Below, one piece after another: positions 31,173 through 38,325 of a DNA stretch of 38,991 nucleotides. A program made the translations under genes and the position numbers. Source of the stretch: an uncultured Oscillospiraceae bacterium (GTDB lineage: Bacteria > Bacillota > Clostridia > Oscillospirales > Oscillospiraceae); contig CATLFX010000023.1 of assembly GCA_949935795.1 (NCBI GenBank), positions 1 to 38,991 on the forward strand, given 5' to 3'. The notes beneath the pieces were generated by a model that was given only the letters and a program-made list of their open reading frames with translations, did not search any database and was not told the origin of the DNA. Each line of letters opens with the position of its first letter. Positions within the stretch are counted from its first letter, which is position 1.

Positions 31173-32126
31173 GTGGGAAAAGCCTTGCTGAAACGGCTGG
31201 CCCTGCTCCTGGGCACCCTGCTGCTGGTGAGCGCGCTGGCCTTCGCAGCCTTCTCCGTCATCCCCGGCGACCCCACCACCGCCGTATTGGGGAGCGAGGC
31301 CACCGAGGAACAGATTGCCACCTTCCGGGCCCGGCAGGGGCTGGACCTGCCCGTCTGGCAGCGGTACTGGAACTGGCTCACCGCCTTCGTCACCGGCGAT
31401 TTCGGCCAGTCCTACAAATATGACATGACGGTGAACCAGCTGCTGGCGGACAAGATCGGCGTCACGCTGGTGCTGGCGGCGGTGTCCTTTACCCTCATCC
31501 TCCTCATCTCCCTGCCCCTGGGGCTCATTGCCGCCCGCAGGCCGGGGGGAACTGTAGACCGCATCGTGACGGTGCTCACCCAGGTCACCATGTCCATCCC
31601 CAATTTTGTGCTGGGCATCGGGCTGATGTACCTCTTCGCTCTGGTGCTCCACTGGTTTGACCCGAAGTACATCCCCCTCCGGGACGAGCAGGGCCTCCAC
31701 CTGGCGGCCCATCTGCGCTTTATGGTGTTTCCCGCCCTGGCCATCGCCCTGCCCAAGAGCGCCATGACGGTGAAGCTCCTCCGGGGCTCCATCCTGGGGG
31801 AGCTGGGCCAGGATTACATCCGCACCGCCTACAGCAAGGGGAACAGCCGGGGCTCCGCCCTGCGCCGCCACGTGCTGCGCAACGCCATGATCCCGGTGGT
31901 CACCTTTCTGGCTATGGCTATCGGCGATATCATGGCGGGCTCCATCGTGGTGGAGCAGGTCTTCGGCATACCCGGCCTGGGCCGCATCCTGATCTCCTCC
32001 ATCGGCAACCGGGATTACCCGGTGGTCCAGGCCGTCGTGGTGCTGCTGGCGGCGGCGGTGGTGGGCTGTAATTTCCTGGCCGACCTGCTCTACCGGGCCA
32101 TGGACCCCCGAATTGAGGGAACATAA
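31173..32126 (+). CDS. Peptide/nickel ABC transporter permease (DppB/NikB type)
   Basis: A 317-residue permease of standard size with six helices. TM1 is RLALLLGTLLLVSALAFAAF, followed by VIPGDPTTAVLG, the family WQRYWNWLTAFVTGDFGQS, and an EAA loop DYIRTAYSKGNSRGSALRRH. It ends in MDPRIEG. The start is GTG 31173, with AAAGGGGG nine bases upstream; the frame extends to 31113 through the terminator, which is rejected. Confidence 0.93.
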   Translation: MGKALLKRLALLLGTLLLVSALAFAAFSVIPGDPTTAVLGSEATEEQIATFRARQGLDLPVWQRYWNWLTAFVTGDFGQSYKYDMTVNQLLADKIGVTLVLAAVSFTLILLISLPLGLIAARRPGGTVDRIVTVLTQVTMSIPNFVLGIGLMYLFALVLHWFDPKYIPLRDEQGLHLAAHLRFMVFPALAIALPKSAMTVKLLRGSILGELGQDYIRTAYSKGNSRGSALRRHVLRNAMIPVVTFLAMAIGDIMAGSIVVEQVFGIPGLGRILISSIGNRDYPVVQAVVVLLAAAVVGCNFLADLLYRAMDPRIEGT

Positions 32127-32128
32127 CC

Positions 32129-32935
32129 ATGAAACAAAGAAACTGGTATTTGACAATCGGCGTGATATTGACCGCCTGTATGCTGGCCTTTATCACCGTG
32201 GGCTTTTTCTGGACTCCTTTCGAGCCCTCCGCCATGGACGGGGCGGCCCGGAACGCCGCCCCATCCGCCGCCCACCCCTTCGGCTGCGACGCCTACGGGC
32301 GGGACATCTTCTCCCGCACCCTGGAGGGGGCCGGGTCCACCCTGACCATCGCCCTGGCGGTGCTGGCGGTGGGGGCGGTGTGCGGCCTCGTCATCGGGGC
32401 GCTGTGCGGCTACTTCGGCGGGCCCATTGACGCCCTGGTCATGCGCCTGTGCGACGCGGTGGCGGCCTTCCCCAGCTTTTTGCTGGCCCTGGTGGTGCTG
32501 GCGGTCACCGGGCCGGGAAAGTATAACGTGATCGGGGCCTTGGGGGTGCTGTTCATCCCCAGCTTCGCCCGGCTGGTCCGGGGGGAGTTCCTGAAATACC
32601 GGGACCGGGACTTCGTCCGGGCCGCCCGGCTCATGGGGGTTTCAGATGGGCGGATCATCTTCGTCCATATCCTGCCCAACACCTGGCCCACCCTGCTGTC
32701 CGGGCTGGCCATCGGGTTCAACAACGCGGTGCTGGCGGAGGCCTCCATGAGCTATCTGGGCATCGGCGTCAACGCCCAGGAACCCAGCCTGGGCTACATG
32801 CTCAAGGACGCCCAGGGGTCCTTTTTCACCCTGCCCTGGTGCACCGCCTTTCCGGCGGCGGTGGTCATCCTGCTGATTCTGGGCGTGGGCCTGGTGGGCG
32901 AGGGCATTCGGGAACGGATGGGGGTGGCCTCATGA
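32129..32935 (+). CDS. Peptide/nickel ABC transporter permease (DppC/NikC type)
   Basis: A 268-residue permease. After TM1 it has HPFGCDAYGRDIFSRTLEGA, the family LGTDxxGRD motif with Cys replacing Thr, and an EAA loop DFVRAARLMGVSDGRIIFVH. ATG 32129 lies 2 bases after the DppB-like stop, with GAGGGAAC upstream. It forms the pore heterodimer with the preceding protein. Confidence 0.93.
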   Translation: MKQRNWYLTIGVILTACMLAFITVGFFWTPFEPSAMDGAARNAAPSAAHPFGCDAYGRDIFSRTLEGAGSTLTIALAVLAVGAVCGLVIGALCGYFGGPIDALVMRLCDAVAAFPSFLLALVVLAVTGPGKYNVIGALGVLFIPSFARLVRGEFLKYRDRDFVRAARLMGVSDGRIIFVHILPNTWPTLLSGLAIGFNNAVLAEASMSYLGIGVNAQEPSLGYMLKDAQGSFFTLPWCTAFPAAVVILLILGVGLVGEGIRERMGVAS

Positions 32936-33747
32936 TGCTGGATATTCGGGACCTGTCGGTGGTGTTCACCGACAGGGGGGAAGAAAAACCTTTCACGGCG
33001 GTGGACAAATTCTCCCTCCGGATGGACCGGGGAGAGATCGTGGGCATTGTGGGCGAGTCCGGCTCGGGCAAGTCCATGACCGCCCATGCCCTCATGGGCC
33101 TCATCCGCCGCTCCCAGGTGTCGGTCACCGGCAGCGCCCTTTTTGAGGGCACCGACCTGCTCTCCCTGTCCCGGGAGGAGCTGCGGCAGTATCAGGGCCG
33201 GGACCTGTCCATCATCTTCCAGGAGCCCATGACCAGCCTGAACCCCACCATGCGCATCGGAAAGCAGGTGGAGGAGTCCCTGCGCATCCATGAGAGGCTG
33301 TCCCCGGCGGAGCGGAAAGCCCGGGCCCTGGAGGCCATGGCGCTGGCGGGCCTGCCCCACCCCGAGGGGCTGTACCGGCAGTACCCCCACCAGCTGTCCG
33401 GCGGTATGCGGCAGCGGGTGATGATCGCGTCGGCTCTGGTGCTGCGGCCCCGTCTGCTCATCGCCGACGAACCCACCACGGCGCTGGACGTGACCATCCA
33501 GGCCCAGATTTTGGAGACGTTAAAGGACATTAACCGCCGGGAAGGGACCGCCATCCTGTTTATCTCCCACGATCTGGGGGTGGTGCGGGCCCTGTGCGGC
33601 CGGGTGGTGGTGATGAAGCAGGGAAAAATTGTGGAGTCCGGCCCGGCGGATCAGGTGTTCCGCCATCCCAGGGAGGACTACACCAAGCTGCTCATCGCCT
33701 CCCGGCCCACCCGGAAAAAGCTGAAAGGGGGCCGATCAGATGGCTGA
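32932..33747 (+). CDS. Peptide/nickel ABC transporter ATPase (DppD/NikD type)
   Basis: A 271-residue ATPase with Walker [10 protein letters not shown] (about 37-45), Q-loop [11 protein letters not shown], signature [11 protein letters not shown], Walker [13 protein letters not shown] and switch His in ISHD. It is short at the C-terminus compared with DppD, lacking most of the oligopeptide/cysteine region. The start is ATG 32932, overlapping the permease stop by 4 bases; the longer frame from 32839 is a shadow. The Walker A to Q-loop distance is normal, in contrast to the OppD at 10310-12058. Confidence 0.93.
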   Translation: MMLDIRDLSVVFTDRGEEKPFTAVDKFSLRMDRGEIVGIVGESGSGKSMTAHALMGLIRRSQVSVTGSALFEGTDLLSLSREELRQYQGRDLSIIFQEPMTSLNPTMRIGKQVEESLRIHERLSPAERKARALEAMALAGLPHPEGLYRQYPHQLSGGMRQRVMIASALVLRPRLLIADEPTTALDVTIQAQILETLKDINRREGTAILFISHDLGVVRALCGRVVVMKQGKIVESGPADQVFRHPREDYTKLLIASRPTRKKLKGGRSDG

Positions 33748-34465
33748 GCCCATTGTGCATATCAGCCGCCTCAGCAGCTGGTACGGCCGGGGGAAAGCCC
33801 GCAAGCAGGTGCTCCGGGACGTGTCCCTGGACCTGGCTCCCGGCGAGGCCCTGGGCGTCGTGGGGGAGTCCGGGTCGGGCAAGTCCACCCTGGCCAAGTG
33901 CGTGCTGGGGATGGTCACCGACATCACCGGCACCCTGGAGGTAAACAGCCCCCGGCCCCAGATGGTGTTCCAGGACCCCTACGGGTCGCTGAACCCGGCC
34001 AAGACAGTGGGGTGGATTCTGGAGGAGCCCCTCCGGGCCGCCGGGGTGGCGGACAAAGAAGCGCGCCGCCGCAGGGTGCGGGACTTCCTCCCCCTAGTGG
34101 GGCTGGAGGAGGAGCACCTGACGCGGAAGCCCGCCCAGCTGTCCGGCGGCCAGCGCCAGCGGGTGGCCATCGCCGCCGCCCTCATCCAGGGGAGCAGGCT
34201 CATCGTGCTGGACGAGCCGGTGTCCGCCCTGGACGTGACCCTTCAGGCCCAGATTCTGCGCCTGCTGGCCGATTTGAAGGAGAAGCTGGGGCTGTCCTAC
34301 CTGTTCATCTCCCACGACCTGGCGGTGGTGTACCAGCTGTGCGGCCGGGTGGCGGTGATGACCGACGGGGAGATCGTGGAGGCGGGGGATGTGGATGAGA
34401 TCTACGACCACCCCAGGCACCCCTATACGAAAAAGCTGCTGGCGGCCTCCCTGGCGCTGGACTAA
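33740..34465 (+). CDS. Peptide/nickel ABC transporter ATPase (DppF/NikE type)
   Basis: A 241-residue ATPase with Walker [10 protein letters not shown] (about 42-50), Q-loop [15 protein letters not shown], signature [11 protein letters not shown], Walker [13 protein letters not shown] and switch His in ISHD. It ends shortly after [18 protein letters not shown]. It overlaps the previous gene by 8 bases and closes the five-gene operon. Confidence 0.93.
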   Translation: MAEPIVHISRLSSWYGRGKARKQVLRDVSLDLAPGEALGVVGESGSGKSTLAKCVLGMVTDITGTLEVNSPRPQMVFQDPYGSLNPAKTVGWILEEPLRAAGVADKEARRRRVRDFLPLVGLEEEHLTRKPAQLSGGQRQRVAIAAALIQGSRLIVLDEPVSALDVTLQAQILRLLADLKEKLGLSYLFISHDLAVVYQLCGRVAVMTDGEIVEAGDVDEIYDHPRHPYTKKLLAASLALD

Positions 34466-34472
34466 ATTGAAG

Positions 34473-34533
34473 AAAACCGCTGATGAAGCCTGGGCCGGGG
34501 ATTGGCCGCACACGGGGTTTCATCAGCGGTTTT
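34473..34533. terminator. Bidirectional terminator of the second importer operon
   Basis: A 15-bp perfect stem, AAAACCGCTGATGAA (34473-34487) with TTCATCAGCGGTTTT (34519-34533), and a 31-base GC-rich loop. T4 occurs on both strands. It separates the plus-strand importer operon from the minus-strand feoB fragment. Confidence 0.8.
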
Positions 34534-34537
34534 ACAT

Positions 34538-35383
34538 TTATGCCAGCCCCAGCAGACGAGCCGCCCCGGCCATCACAAAGCACAGCCCCAGCCCCAGGGC
34601 CGTGGGCAGGACCACGGCCAGCGCCGTCCACTTCACGCTGCCCGTCTCCCGGTAGATGGTGAGGCAGGTGGTGGAGCAGGGCCAGTGGAACAGGGAGAAC
34701 AGCATGGTGCACACCGCCGTCAGCCAGGTCCAGCCCTGCTGGGCGAGGAGCTGACCCAAGGCGGCCAGGTCGTCGAACTCCACCAGGCTTCCGGTGGACA
34801 GATAGGCCATGAGCATCACCGGCAGGACGATCTCGTTGGCGGGCCAGCCCAGGATAAAGGCCATGAGAATCACCCCGTCCAGCCCGAACCAGCGGGCAAA
34901 GGGGTCCAGAAATCCGGTGCAGTGAGCCAGCAGGGAGGCGTCACCCAAAGTGACGTTTGCCATCAGCCAAATGACGGCTCCGGCGGGGGCCGCCACCGCC
35001 ACTGCCCGGCCCAGCACAAACAGGGTGCGGTCCAGCACCGAGCGGACCACCACCTCTCCCACCCTGGGCTTGCGGAAGGGAGGCAGCTCCAGGGCGAAGG
35101 AGGAGGGCATCCCCTTGAGCACCGTGGCGGACAGCAGGCGGGAGCAGGCCAGCGTCCCCGCCACCCCCAGCACCAGGGTGGCCAGCAGCAGAGCCGCACC
35201 CTCCAGGGAGGCCAGCAGACCGCCCCGCCCGCCCACGAAAAAGATGGTGATGAGGGCGATGAGGGTGGGGAATTTCCCGTTGCAGGGTACCAGGGAGGAG
35301 GTCAGAATGGCGATGAGCCGCTCCCTGGGGCTGTCGATGATGCGGCATCCGGTGACTCCGCAGGCGTTACAGCCCAAGGACAT
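34538..35383 (-). pseudogene. feoB: FeoB C-terminal membrane core, 5'-truncated
   Basis: A 281-codon frame covering only the second half of a FeoB. It opens at MSLGCNACGVTGC, equivalent to about residue 407 of the intact FeoB (GFGCTVPA), then IIDSPRERLIAIL, SSLVPCNGKFPTLIALI and a normal end (LFHWPCSTTCLTIYRETGS). The GTPase domain, linker and first membrane helices are missing. The start codon has no ribosome site, and the sequence before it changes abruptly to AT-rich DNA. It differs in subtype from the FeoB at 1150. It is most likely the remnant left by insertion of the phage-like DNA to its right; the 5' half may lie beyond the window. Confidence 0.85.
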
Positions 35384-35457
35384 ACATATGGTATATATAA
35401 TTATGCAAAAACTTATTTGCGTGTTTAGAGGCTAAAGCTAGCCCAAAACCATAAAAA

Positions 35458-35489
35458 TGAGGACGCCTGATTGCTTAGGCGTCCTCATT
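35458..35489 (-). terminator. Terminator of the antirepressor operon
   Basis: A perfect 12-bp stem, ATGAGGACGCCT with AGGCGTCCTCAT, and an 8-base loop, followed on the minus strand by TTTTTATGG. It lies 4 bases past the antirepressor stop codon. Confidence 0.85.
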
Positions 35490-35492
35490 GTT

Positions 35493-36290
35493 TCACCATG
35501 CCGGAGTTCCTGCGGAGAGATATTGATCCACCCGCTTCTCGAACCAGTGGCGCAATGTGGTGTCATAAAAGATGGCCAACAGCACAGAGCAGTCGGTAAG
35601 CTGGTGCTCCTCCAGCGCCTTGAGCCGGACCTCGCTGAGGATCACACCCTCGTCCTCCTCCAGCTCCCGGTACAGGGCGTGGAGCACGGAGCTGCTTGGA
35701 ATACCGCACTTGTCCGCCAGGGCATTCAGCTTTTCGCTGGCCGTGCGCATCCACTGCCGCCGCATCTTGTTGGACGGCGGCTTGATGGGCACAGGGCAGT
35801 CATCAAAGGGATTGTCTTCATCCAGCGTACGGGGCGGCGGGAGGGCCTTCCGGCGGTCCTGTTCCTGCTGGTCCATGCGCTGGGTCAGGGTCTGGACGGC
35901 GGAGGTCAGCGTTTCCAGGGCGGCGGCGAAGGTCTCCAGCTCCTGGGGCTGGGCCTGGGGCGCTATGTAGGCCCCGTGTTTGCGGATGGAGGGCAGCACC
36001 ACCGATGTAACCCACCGCTTGAATTCCCGGGCCTTCTCCAGCCTGCTGGAGAAGATCAGGCTGTATACGCCGCTCTCGTTGATGATGGTCATTTCCTGTT
36101 CGCCGGAGGGGGTCGTGATTCGCGACGCCCTCTTGTCCTCGGCATCAACGTGCTTTGCCAGAGCGTCCCTCGGGTTGCTGTACCCCAGCGCCTCGGCCAT
36201 GTCCTTTCCCACAAACCAGGGCTCTCCATCCACCTCCACCACCCGGATATCCCCAAATTCGGGGTTGTTAAAGATTTGGAGTTCGTTCAT
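35493..36290 (-). CDS. Phage antirepressor, BRO-family N-terminal domain
   Basis: A 265-residue protein. The Bro-N domain (about 5-105) has FGDIRVVEVDGEPWFVGKDMAEALGY (as DGEPWFVGKDMAEALGY), HVDAEDK, INESGVYSLIFSSRLEKA and FKRWVTSVVLPSIRKHG. A helical linker follows, and a C-terminal region (about 185-265) with LNALADKCGIPSSSVLHALY. Such proteins occur in phages and integrative elements, where they counter repressors. The start is ATG 36288-36290 with GGAGG upstream; the frame to 36347 covers the preceding small gene. It overlaps that gene by 4 bases. Confidence 0.9.
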   Translation of the reverse strand: MNELQIFNNPEFGDIRVVEVDGEPWFVGKDMAEALGYSNPRDALAKHVDAEDKRASRITTPSGEQEMTIINESGVYSLIFSSRLEKAREFKRWVTSVVLPSIRKHGAYIAPQAQPQELETFAAALETLTSAVQTLTQRMDQQEQDRRKALPPPRTLDEDNPFDDCPVPIKPPSNKMRRQWMRTASEKLNALADKCGIPSSSVLHALYRELEEDEGVILSEVRLKALEEHQLTDCSVLLAIFYDTTLRHWFEKRVDQYLSAGTPAW

Positions 36291-36427
36291 GCCCCTGCCT
36301 CCGTTCCTTTTCCCTTGGGCGCGATCCGATGTGACACAAAGTACCACACGTTGTTAAGCTCTTCGTCGGTGGCTGTTTCTAAAAGCTCAATGACCTGCGT
36401 TTTCATCCAACTTTTTTTGTTCTCCAT
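36287..36427 (-). CDS. 46-residue protein preceding the antirepressor
   Basis: A short gene starting at ATG 36425-36427 with GGAGG 8 bases upstream and ending in ATGA shared with the antirepressor start. The product is soluble and helical (QVIELLETATDEELNNVWYF, then VSHRIAPKGK). Similar short proteins with a TDEELNNVWYFV-type helix are common before regulators in Firmicute mobile elements. Function unknown. Tight coupling suggests a shared role or translational control. Confidence 0.7.
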   Translation of the reverse strand: MENKKSWMKTQVIELLETATDEELNNVWYFVSHRIAPKGKGTEAGA

Positions 36428-36537
36428 TCAAAAAACCTCCTTGAAATTCCCCGGAGGTTCGACTATAATGGATTTAGCCTCCTTCGGGTGGTGATGTAAG
36501 AGTTCCGGTGTTTGACTTCCCACGGTCGCCGGAGCTC

Positions 36538-36720
36538 TTATTTTCTGTCCAAATCCGCTTTGAGCAAATCAATCCCGGCCATAATTGCATCTGTTCTAGT
36601 CGAATCCAACCTATCGGCACACTCTTGAATTTTTTGCGCCTCCTGGTCGGAAATTCGGATTGTAATTTTATTGGTCCTGGATTGTTCACCTTTTGGCGGA
36701 CGACCTGTCCTTGGAGACAC
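36538..36720 (-). CDS. Ribbon-helix-helix (CopG/Arc-type) regulator
   Basis: A 60-residue protein: a basic arm (SPRTGRPPKGEQSRTNK), a beta strand ITIRIS, then two helices DQEAQKIQECADRL and TRTDAIMAGIDLLKADL, the RHH layout. It starts at GTG 36718-36720 with GAGG upstream. The stop codon lies in a TAAGAG..CTCTTA hairpin (36497-36540). The promoter is flanked by a perfect inverted repeat (36736-36775), the likely autoregulatory operator. Similar proteins act as plasmid or phage copy and antitoxin regulators. Confidence 0.8.
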   Translation of the reverse strand: MSPRTGRPPKGEQSRTNKITIRISDQEAQKIQECADRLDSTRTDAIMAGIDLLKADLDRK

Positions 36721-36735
36721 CTTTCATCACCTCAC

Positions 36736-36780
36736 TTTTGGTCGTGCTTATATAATAACTTATGTACGACCAAAAATCAA
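36736..36780 (-). promoter_or_regulatory. RHH gene promoter inside a 10-bp inverted-repeat operator
   Basis: On the minus strand TTGATT (36780-36775), 17 bases, TATTAT (36757-36752). The perfect repeat TTTTGGTCGT (36736-36745) / ACGACCAAAA (36766-36775) places one arm in the spacer beside the -35 and the other just after the -10. The arm centres are 30 bp apart, about three helical turns, suited to two RHH dimers on one DNA face. Confidence 0.75.
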
Positions 36781-36790
36781 GAGGGTTTTC

Positions 36791-36831
36791 AAAAAAAGTT
36801 TTGCCTCCGCCAAAATCAGCGGAGGCAAAAC
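36791..36831 (-). terminator. Terminator of the lipoprotein gene
   Basis: A perfect 13-bp stem, GTTTTGCCTCCGC with GCGGAGGCAAAAC, and an 8-base loop, then T7 on the minus strand (36797-36791). Confidence 0.92.
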
Positions 36832-36835
36832 TCGT

Positions 36836-37753
36836 TTATTTTGCTTTCACAACAATAGATTCAGTATCTTCGATTGTTTCCCAATCATCTGTCCCAAAAA
36901 TATGGAAGGAACATTCTATTTCCTCAATGCTTTCGATCCCGCTTTCCTCAATGGAACTATTCATAAACGTTATCCCGTCTATTGCATATTTCCCGTCACA
37001 AATCTCCGAAGAAAAAATGGTGTCCATCATGAACCCGTTTACAGATGTGTCTCTTGTTTGAATCGTTACATTTTTCCCACTTTTATTTTCGATAAATACC
37101 ACAAGAGACGGTCCAAAAATAGAATCCCCGTCAGAAACTCCTTTTGAAACAATGCGGATTCCATTTCCACTATATAATTCCTCTCCAGAGTCATCAAAAG
37201 AATAGACGTAAGAATCCGAAGCAGATGTTTTTATTTGAACAGTGTTTGTGTCAAGATATGTTTCCAACGATTCATCAAAAACATGAAAAGAAAATTCCAT
37301 ATCTGCCAGCGTTTCGATTCCGCAGGCTTGGAGAGACGAAGAAGAAAACGTAATCGAATCGTTTGCCTTTTTCCCTGGCGCAACGTCAGAAGAAAACATG
37401 GTTTCAACCATGTAGCCGTTGACAGATGCATTTCTTGATTGGAAAGTAAGCTTTTTTTCTGTGTTGTTTTCAATTTGAACTTTTAATTCAGGACCAAATA
37501 ACCCTTCCTTATCAAGGCCGGTTGCGGTTATTTTTACATCACTTTCGTCACAAAGAACCTGATTTTCCACAGTCTCACCAGAAAGCTGCTCTGGCTCTTT
37601 CGTTTCCACTTTATCGCCGCCTGCGTTGCTTACAACTGGAGCTTCACTGAGCGCTGGGGCCTCGCTGGGCGTGGAGCCAGATTCTTCTGCACTACACGCG
37701 CAGAATGAAGCAAAGAGCGCAAGCGATAGAATTAAACCAACTATTTTCTTCAT
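36836..37753 (-). CDS. Lipoprotein with two tandem homologous domains
   Basis: A 305-residue protein. The signal peptide ends at lipobox SFCAC (Cys20), followed by a Ser/Pro/Glu linker. Two ~105-residue beta-rich domains follow (about 70-175 and 198-303), with matching motifs: LFGPELKVQIENNTEKK / IFGPSLVVFIENKSGKN, ASVNGYMVETMFSSDV / TSVNGFMMDTIFSSEI and FSFHVFDE / CSFHIFGT. The fold is probably Ig-like; function unknown. The gene is clearly richer in A+T than the chromosomal genes, suggesting recent transfer. ATG 37751-37753 has AAGGGGAT upstream. Confidence 0.8.
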   Translation of the reverse strand: MKKIVGLILSLALFASFCACSAEESGSTPSEAPALSEAPVVSNAGGDKVETKEPEQLSGETVENQVLCDESDVKITATGLDKEGLFGPELKVQIENNTEKKLTFQSRNASVNGYMVETMFSSDVAPGKKANDSITFSSSSLQACGIETLADMEFSFHVFDESLETYLDTNTVQIKTSASDSYVYSFDDSGEELYSGNGIRIVSKGVSDGDSIFGPSLVVFIENKSGKNVTIQTRDTSVNGFMMDTIFSSEICDGKYAIDGITFMNSSIEESGIESIEEIECSFHIFGTDDWETIEDTESIVVKAK

Positions 37754-37798
37754 TGTCCAATCCCCTTAAAAAATTTAGGCAGTATGCCTATGTTCAGC

Positions 37799-37827
37799 AT
37801 AATACCACATCATATTATAAAATTCAA
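37799..37827 (-). promoter_or_regulatory. Promoter of the lipoprotein gene
   Basis: On the minus strand TTGAAT (37827-37822), 17 bases ending in TGG, TATTAT (37804-37799). The surrounding 37754-37930 is AT-rich and otherwise empty. Confidence 0.65.
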
Positions 37828-37937
37828 CAAAATATTTACATTTTATGAACGGCATGATAGTTTATATTGTGACGGGGATTTTACGGTAATAATTATTTGT
37901 TCGAGAAATTTTTGAAAAACCATCCCCGCCTTGCCGG

Positions 37938-37966
37938 TTGACAAAGCGGAGGACATTGGCTATAAT
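37938..37966 (+). promoter_or_regulatory. Perfect consensus promoter of the antisense RNA
   Basis: TTGACA (37938-37943), 17 bases, TATAAT (37961-37966). It faces the equally perfect promoter at 38245-38273, 278 bases away. Confidence 0.85.
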
Positions 37967-37972
37967 AATCAC

Positions 37973-38244
37973 GAAAGGGCCACTGCTACAGCGGTCAGCC
38001 CTGGACATTCAGTACAATGGTTCTATACTGACTGCCTGAGCCACCAGGCAGTCAGTACGCTTTTGGGGCCGTGGCAATCATCAAGAACAGCACAATGATG
38101 AACCACACCAGGATACGCAGGGCTTTCGCCCCGCGCCCGTCTCCCATCCGCATCACCTCCCTTCTCAGGGAAGTGGCTGACCGCCTTTATGTAACAGCGG
38201 ACCCTTTCTCCCTCAATCGGGCAAGACCCGGTCGAGGTTTTTTT
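37973..38244 (+). ncRNA. Candidate antisense (antitoxin) RNA, about 270 nt
   Basis: It is predicted from the promoter at 37938-37966 to a terminator at 38211-38244, whose 11-bp stem CCTCAATCGGG/CCCGGTCGAGG (one A-C mismatch, one G-U) is followed by T7. A 5' hairpin (37977-38001) and a perfect 13-bp hairpin, TACTGACTGCCTG/CAGGCAGTCAGTA (38026-38057), lie before the part complementary to the peptide gene. It would cover the whole peptide mRNA including its ribosome site. No open frame on this strand has a ribosome site. Confidence 0.65.
38052..38147 (-). CDS. 31-residue hydrophobic peptide, candidate type I toxin
   Basis: The peptide starts MGDGRGAKALR, followed by one membrane segment ILVWFIIVLFLMIA and tail TAPKAY. 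The start is ATG 38145-38147 because GGAGG (38156-38160) is 8 bases upstream; an ATG at 38153 is too close. The stop codon lies in the right arm of the hairpin 38026-38057. The promoter is the perfect one at 38245-38273, giving a ~90-base leader. A charged N-terminus plus a single membrane helix in about 30 residues is the form of membrane-acting type I toxins. It does not resemble the Fst, TxpA or Hol_Tox sequences that I know. Confidence 0.65.
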   Translation of the reverse strand: MGDGRGAKALRILVWFIIVLFLMIATAPKAY

Positions 38245-38273
38245 ATTATATCCGCCGCACTGCACTTTGTCAA
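38245..38273 (-). promoter_or_regulatory. Perfect consensus promoter of the hydrophobic peptide gene
   Basis: On the minus strand TTGACA (38273-38268), 17 bases, TATAAT (38250-38245). Transcription would start near 38238, exactly inside the T-tract that ends the opposing RNA, so the 5' end of one RNA coincides with the 3' end of the other. Confidence 0.85.
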
Positions 38274-38286
38274 ATCATGCCGTAAA

Positions 38287-38322
38287 GGAACGAGGCCGGG
38301 GATCACTCCCCGGCCTCGCTCC
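38287..38322. terminator. Terminator of the endolysin gene
   Basis: A 16-bp stem (38287-38302 with 38307-38322) with one G-U/A-C position and a 4-base loop. T5 follows on the plus side and TTT on the minus side. It lies 4 bases past the minus-strand stop codon at 38326 and just upstream of the peptide promoter. Confidence 0.8.
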
Positions 38323-38325
38323 TTT

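Noticed and set aside
36474-36689. 71-codon frame over the RHH gene
   Set aside because: It is a shadow in another frame of the RHH gene, which has the ribosome site, operator and domain.
38023-38265. 80-codon minus-strand frame over the peptide gene
   Set aside because: It has no ribosome site, spans the strong promoter's start region, and is out of frame with the well-initiated 31-codon gene.
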